From the NCBI RefSeq assembly GCF_002252505.1, contig NZ_NNRL01000147.1, positions 62,001 to 126,000 on the forward strand: a DNA stretch of 64,000 nucleotides, in the 5' to 3' direction. A model generated the notes under the pieces. It was not told the origin of the DNA and searched no databases. It worked only from the letters and a program-made list of their open reading frames with translations. Position numbers and translations under genes: made by a program. Below, one piece after another: positions 61,507 through 64,000 of the stretch. Source of the DNA: Brucella grignonensis. Its GTDB lineage: Bacteria > Pseudomonadota > Alphaproteobacteria > Rhizobiales > Rhizobiaceae. Position 1 is the first letter of the stretch, and every line of letters begins with the position of its first letter.

Positions 61507-61544
61507 AAAAAGGCTGAGAACTGGATAGGTTCTCAGCCTTTTCT
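61507..61544 (+). terminator. Rho-independent terminator after rirA
   Basis: AAAAAGGCTGAGAAC pairs with GTTCTCAGCCTTTT around a short TGGATA loop. It ends in a T-tract, 24 bp after the rirA stop. Confidence 0.9.
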
Positions 61545-61550
61545 TGTTGC

Positions 61551-61657
61551 GAGAGCATTTCCAGCAAAAGTGCGAAGCGGTTTTGCGTCGGATAATGCGA
61601 AAAAACAAGGAAAGAGAGCATTTCCAAAGATTCAAGAAAAACAGGAAATGCTTTAGA
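61551..61657. repeat. Intergenic palindromic repeat (GCATTTCCAGCAAAAGTG type)
   Basis: Begins GAGAGCATTTCCAGCAAAAG, continues GCGAAGCGGTTTTGCG and AATGCGAAAAAACAAG, then has a second GCATTTCC with CAGGAAATGCTTTAGA complement. It belongs to the family seen at 3056 and lies between rirA and hmuV. Confidence 0.85.
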
Positions 61658-61662
61658 GTTTT

Positions 61663-62463
61663 TTACGGTGCAGCTGCATAGGCCGACTGCGGCAGCACGA
61701 ACGGGGCACCCTTCGCTGGCGGAACTCCTACCCGCAACGAACATTCATAGACCCGTTTGAGCCTATCATCCGTCAGAGCATGCTGCGGTGTGCCGATGGT
61801 ATCGAGCCTGCCTTTGTGCATGACCGCAATGCTGTCTGCAAACATGGCTGTCAGATTGAGATCATGAAGGATTGCAATGACGCCGCCGCCTGCTGCTGCA
61901 AACTCGCGTGCAATTTCCATCACTGTAATCTGATGTTTGACATCGAGGCTGGAAATGGGTTCATCCAGAAACAGATAGCGTGGCTTGCTGTCAACAACAG
62001 GCTTCCAGACCTGGCACAACACACGCGCCAGCTGCACGCGCTGCTGTTCACCGCCGGAAAGCTCCTGATACAGCCTGCCACTGAAGCCTGTCAGATCGAC
62101 TTTCTGCAACGCAAGATCAGGCAGCCTCTCCTGTTCAGCACCTGTTACACCGCTAAAGCCACCCGTCAGGCCAATATGCACGATCTCGCGGACGGTAAAC
62201 GGGAATGACAAGGCACTGGCCTGCGGCAATACTGCACGCCGTGCCGCCATACGCCATGGCTTGATCTCGATGAAATCCTCACCATCGAGATAGGCAGAAC
62301 CGGTATAGGAAAGATCGCCCGAAAGCGCGCGCAACAATGTGGTTTTCCCAGAGCCGTTGGGACCGACGATCGCCGTTACTTCCCCCGGGCGTGCAACAAA
62401 ATCGATATTCTCGATGATTTGTTTGCTGCTGATGGAAACGCATAGATTTTTGGTTTCAATCAT
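61663..62463 (-). CDS. hmuV: Haem ABC transporter ATPase (HmuV/BhuV)
   Basis: About 266 residues. Walker A GPNGSGKTTL near residue 36, signature LSGGEQQR near 140, Walker B YLFLDEP near 168, H-loop ILHDLNLT near 200. ATP-driven uptake of haem together with HmuU and HmuT. The ATG at 62463 lies 8 bp after the hmuU stop and a GAGG lies 6-7 bases upstream; the frame also opens with an overlapping GTG at 62475. Last gene of the operon, convergent with rirA. Confidence 0.92.
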   Translation of the reverse strand: MIETKNLCVSISSKQIIENIDFVARPGEVTAIVGPNGSGKTTLLRALSGDLSYTGSAYLDGEDFIEIKPWRMAARRAVLPQASALSFPFTVREIVHIGLTGGFSGVTGAEQERLPDLALQKVDLTGFSGRLYQELSGGEQQRVQLARVLCQVWKPVVDSKPRYLFLDEPISSLDVKHQITVMEIAREFAAAGGGVIAILHDLNLTAMFADSIAVMHKGRLDTIGTPQHALTDDRLKRVYECSLRVGVPPAKGAPFVLPQSAYAAAP

Positions 62464-62471
62464 CTCGTGCC

Positions 62472-63590
62472 TCACAGATCAAGAACGCCGCGCTGACGCA
62501 GCAATATCCAGAGGAAAAATGGAGCGCCGCAAACGGCCGTGATGATGCCAATTGGCAATTCCGCAGGGGCAACGATCGTGCGGCTCACAGCATCTGCAAG
62601 CAGCAACATGATGGCGCCGAGAAGTGCTGCCGAAGGCAGCAGATAGCGATGATCCGGCCCGATGCTCAGACGCAGCATATGCGGCACCACAATACCGATA
62701 AAACCAATACCGCCGGATATGGCTACAGTTGCACCGGTTGCCGCCGCCACTGTAACAATTGCTACGTTCTTGATCCGCTGCACAGGAATACCAAGATGTC
62801 CGGCTGCGGCCTCACCCAAGGCTAACGCATTGAGACCGCGTGCCAAAAATGGCGTTGCAACCAAAACAACGGCAATGATCGGACCAGCGGTGCCAATCTT
62901 GCCCCATGTGGCCCCGGCCAACGAACCAAGGCCCCAGAAGGTCAGATCACGCAACTGTCGATCATCAGAAATATAGACGAGAGCGCCAGTGGCAGCCCCT
63001 GTGAGTGCTCCAAGCGCGATACCAGCCAGAAGCATCGTTGCAACAGAAGTGCGGCCACGCCGTGTCGCCACGCGATAAAGAAGAAGCGTGGTGACAAGCC
63101 CGCCAAAAAAAGCCGCGAGTGGCAAGGCATAGAGGCCGAGCAGAAGATAAAGCGGAGCGAGCGCTGTTCCTCCCAGAACAATCATCGATACGGCACCGAG
63201 ACTGGCACCGGCAGACACGCCAACAAGACCAGGATCAGCGAGAGGATTACGAAACAATCCCTGCATAACTGCGCCTGAAACCGCCAGTGCAGCACCAACC
63301 AATATTCCCATGATGATGCGCGGCAAGCGTATTTCCATGATGATCAGATGATCGCGCCGGAATGCCTCAACGCTTTCCTGCGTGCCAAAAACGAGTGACC
63401 GCATAACACTCAGAACAGAAGCGTCCGAAGCACCGGCCGTCAGGCTGAAAAGTGCCGTGAGGCAAAGGGCTATAGCAAGAGTTGCGATAGCCATACAAGC
63501 TCTCACGGAGCGATCTCCGGCATGACTATCGTTGGCTTGATCACGCACGGCAAAGCCGTCGGGGTTTGCAGCGCGATCTTGGCTGGTCAT
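62472..63590 (-). CDS. hmuU: Haem ABC transporter permease (HmuU/BhuU, FecCD family)
   Basis: 372 residues, nine or ten hydrophobic segments. FecCD-family features: RLPRIIMGILVGAALAVSGAVMQGLFRNPLADPGLVGVSAGASLGA in its standard place, and GGIGFIGIVVPHMLRLSIGPDHR. A hydrophilic N-terminal tail of about 30 residues precedes the first helix. Forms the inner-membrane channel for haem imported from the periplasm. Same operon as hmuT (upstream, 68-bp gap) and hmuV. Confidence 0.92.
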   Translation of the reverse strand: MTSQDRAANPDGFAVRDQANDSHAGDRSVRACMAIATLAIALCLTALFSLTAGASDASVLSVMRSLVFGTQESVEAFRRDHLIIMEIRLPRIIMGILVGAALAVSGAVMQGLFRNPLADPGLVGVSAGASLGAVSMIVLGGTALAPLYLLLGLYALPLAAFFGGLVTTLLLYRVATRRGRTSVATMLLAGIALGALTGAATGALVYISDDRQLRDLTFWGLGSLAGATWGKIGTAGPIIAVVLVATPFLARGLNALALGEAAAGHLGIPVQRIKNVAIVTVAAATGATVAISGGIGFIGIVVPHMLRLSIGPDHRYLLPSAALLGAIMLLLADAVSRTIVAPAELPIGIITAVCGAPFFLWILLRQRGVLDL

Positions 63591-63658
63591 TTCGATATGT
63601 CCTTATTGCGGGTTTCCGCGATATGCCTGCCTGCAATGACGCTCGACAGGCATATGTT

Positions 63659-64000
63659 TCAGTTAGCGGCCTGCTTGCCATAGAGCTTTTCTGACAACTC
63701 GCGACTGGCTGCACCCGTGCGTGGACCAAAGCCGAGCAGATAGAGTGAATCCATCTGCACGATATTTCCGCTGCGCCCTGCGGGGGAATTCGCAAGTGCC
63801 GGGTTCTTTAGAAGGTCATCTTTCTGAATACTGTCCTTGCCGATATCCATGGTGAGGATCAGATCAGGAGCGGCCTTCTCAACAGCTTCATCGGTGAGCT
63901 GCTTATAACCCTGATAAGAGTTGATTGCGTTCACACCGCCCGCAAGGGTGATAATGCCATTGGCACCCGTGCCGGTGCCAGACGCCATAATACGTCCTTC
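63659..64000 (-). CDS. hmuT: Haem-binding periplasmic protein HmuT/BhuT, 5' end cut by window edge
   Basis: Only the C-terminal 113 residues are in the window; the frame is open to base 64000. Type III periplasmic binding protein C-terminal lobe: GTGTGANGIITLAGGVNAI (quoted here by its first 19 residues), EAVEKAAPDLILTMDIG, and LYLLGFGPRTGAASRELSEKLY. It binds haem released from the outer-membrane receptor and delivers it to HmuU. First gene of the visible operon. Confidence 0.9.
   Translation of the reverse strand, partial: EGRIMASGTGTGANGIITLAGGVNAINSYQGYKQLTDEAVEKAAPDLILTMDIGKDSIQKDDLLKNPALANSPAGRSGNIVQMDSLYLLGFGPRTGAASRELSEKLYGKQAAN

Overview
The window looks like chromosome from an alphaproteobacterium of the Brucella/Ochrobactrum group. 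Signs of this are a RirA-type iron regulator beside a haem-uptake operon (bhu/hmu), a sugar-acid TRAP operon, and five copies of the palindromic 'GCATTTCCAGCAAAAGTG / GCATGTCTCCCAAAA' intergenic repeats typical of these genomes. No whole-genome comparison was possible, so the genus is an inference.

Layout. 1-11119 is core-like: a truncated aldehyde dehydrogenase with its GntR regulator; an operon for an ECF-type vitamin/base transporter (S component, double ATPase, EcfT) that ends in a phosphoribosyltransferase; a LysR regulator; an ankyrin protein / deaminase / CynX-like MFS operon; and a 14-TM drug exporter. 11257-23125 is an 11.8-kb genomic island integrated in the 3' half of tRNA-Gly(GCC), bounded by 54-bp perfect direct repeats. 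It carries a tyrosine integrase, an AlpA-like factor, a frameshifted primase-polymerase/helicase, a type II restriction-modification pair, and an operon of XRE regulator, unknown 337-aa protein and RelA/SpoT-type alarmone synthetase. That operon is the best candidate in the window for an undescribed defence or toxin-antitoxin system.

23254-38727 is again core-like: a secreted-type hydrolase divergent from a membrane-anchored AraC regulator, then a large sugar-acid catabolic locus (IlvD/Edd dehydratase, two dehydrogenases, FAD oxidase, FadR-type regulator, FAH-fold enzyme, TRAP transporter, DMT permease, enolase-superfamily dehydratase). Two related inverted repeats look like operators of the regulator, and a hairpin-rich leader precedes the FAH-TRAP operon.

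39045-50456 is an acquired segment lying between IS3-family orfA remnants. Codon use is visibly more GC-rich in 39490-47190. It holds a LysR-controlled cluster of small oxidoreductase and aromatic-type genes, a Tat-exported esterase with a Sel1-repeat partner, a decayed alcohol dehydrogenase and an aldo/keto reductase group.

50607-58512 is an envelope/stress locus: a VTT-PAP2-LssY fusion, an OmpR-type two-component system, a COG4705 membrane protein, a second PAP2 phosphatase, a DUF1003 protein and a PepSY protein, with TTTGTAAG motifs in two intergenic regions. 58835-64000 has an IS6 remnant, tRNA-Ser(UGA), a YbaK-type deacylase, rirA with an Irr-type box upstream, and the haem ABC transporter genes hmuV, hmuU and hmuT (hmuT cut by the window edge).
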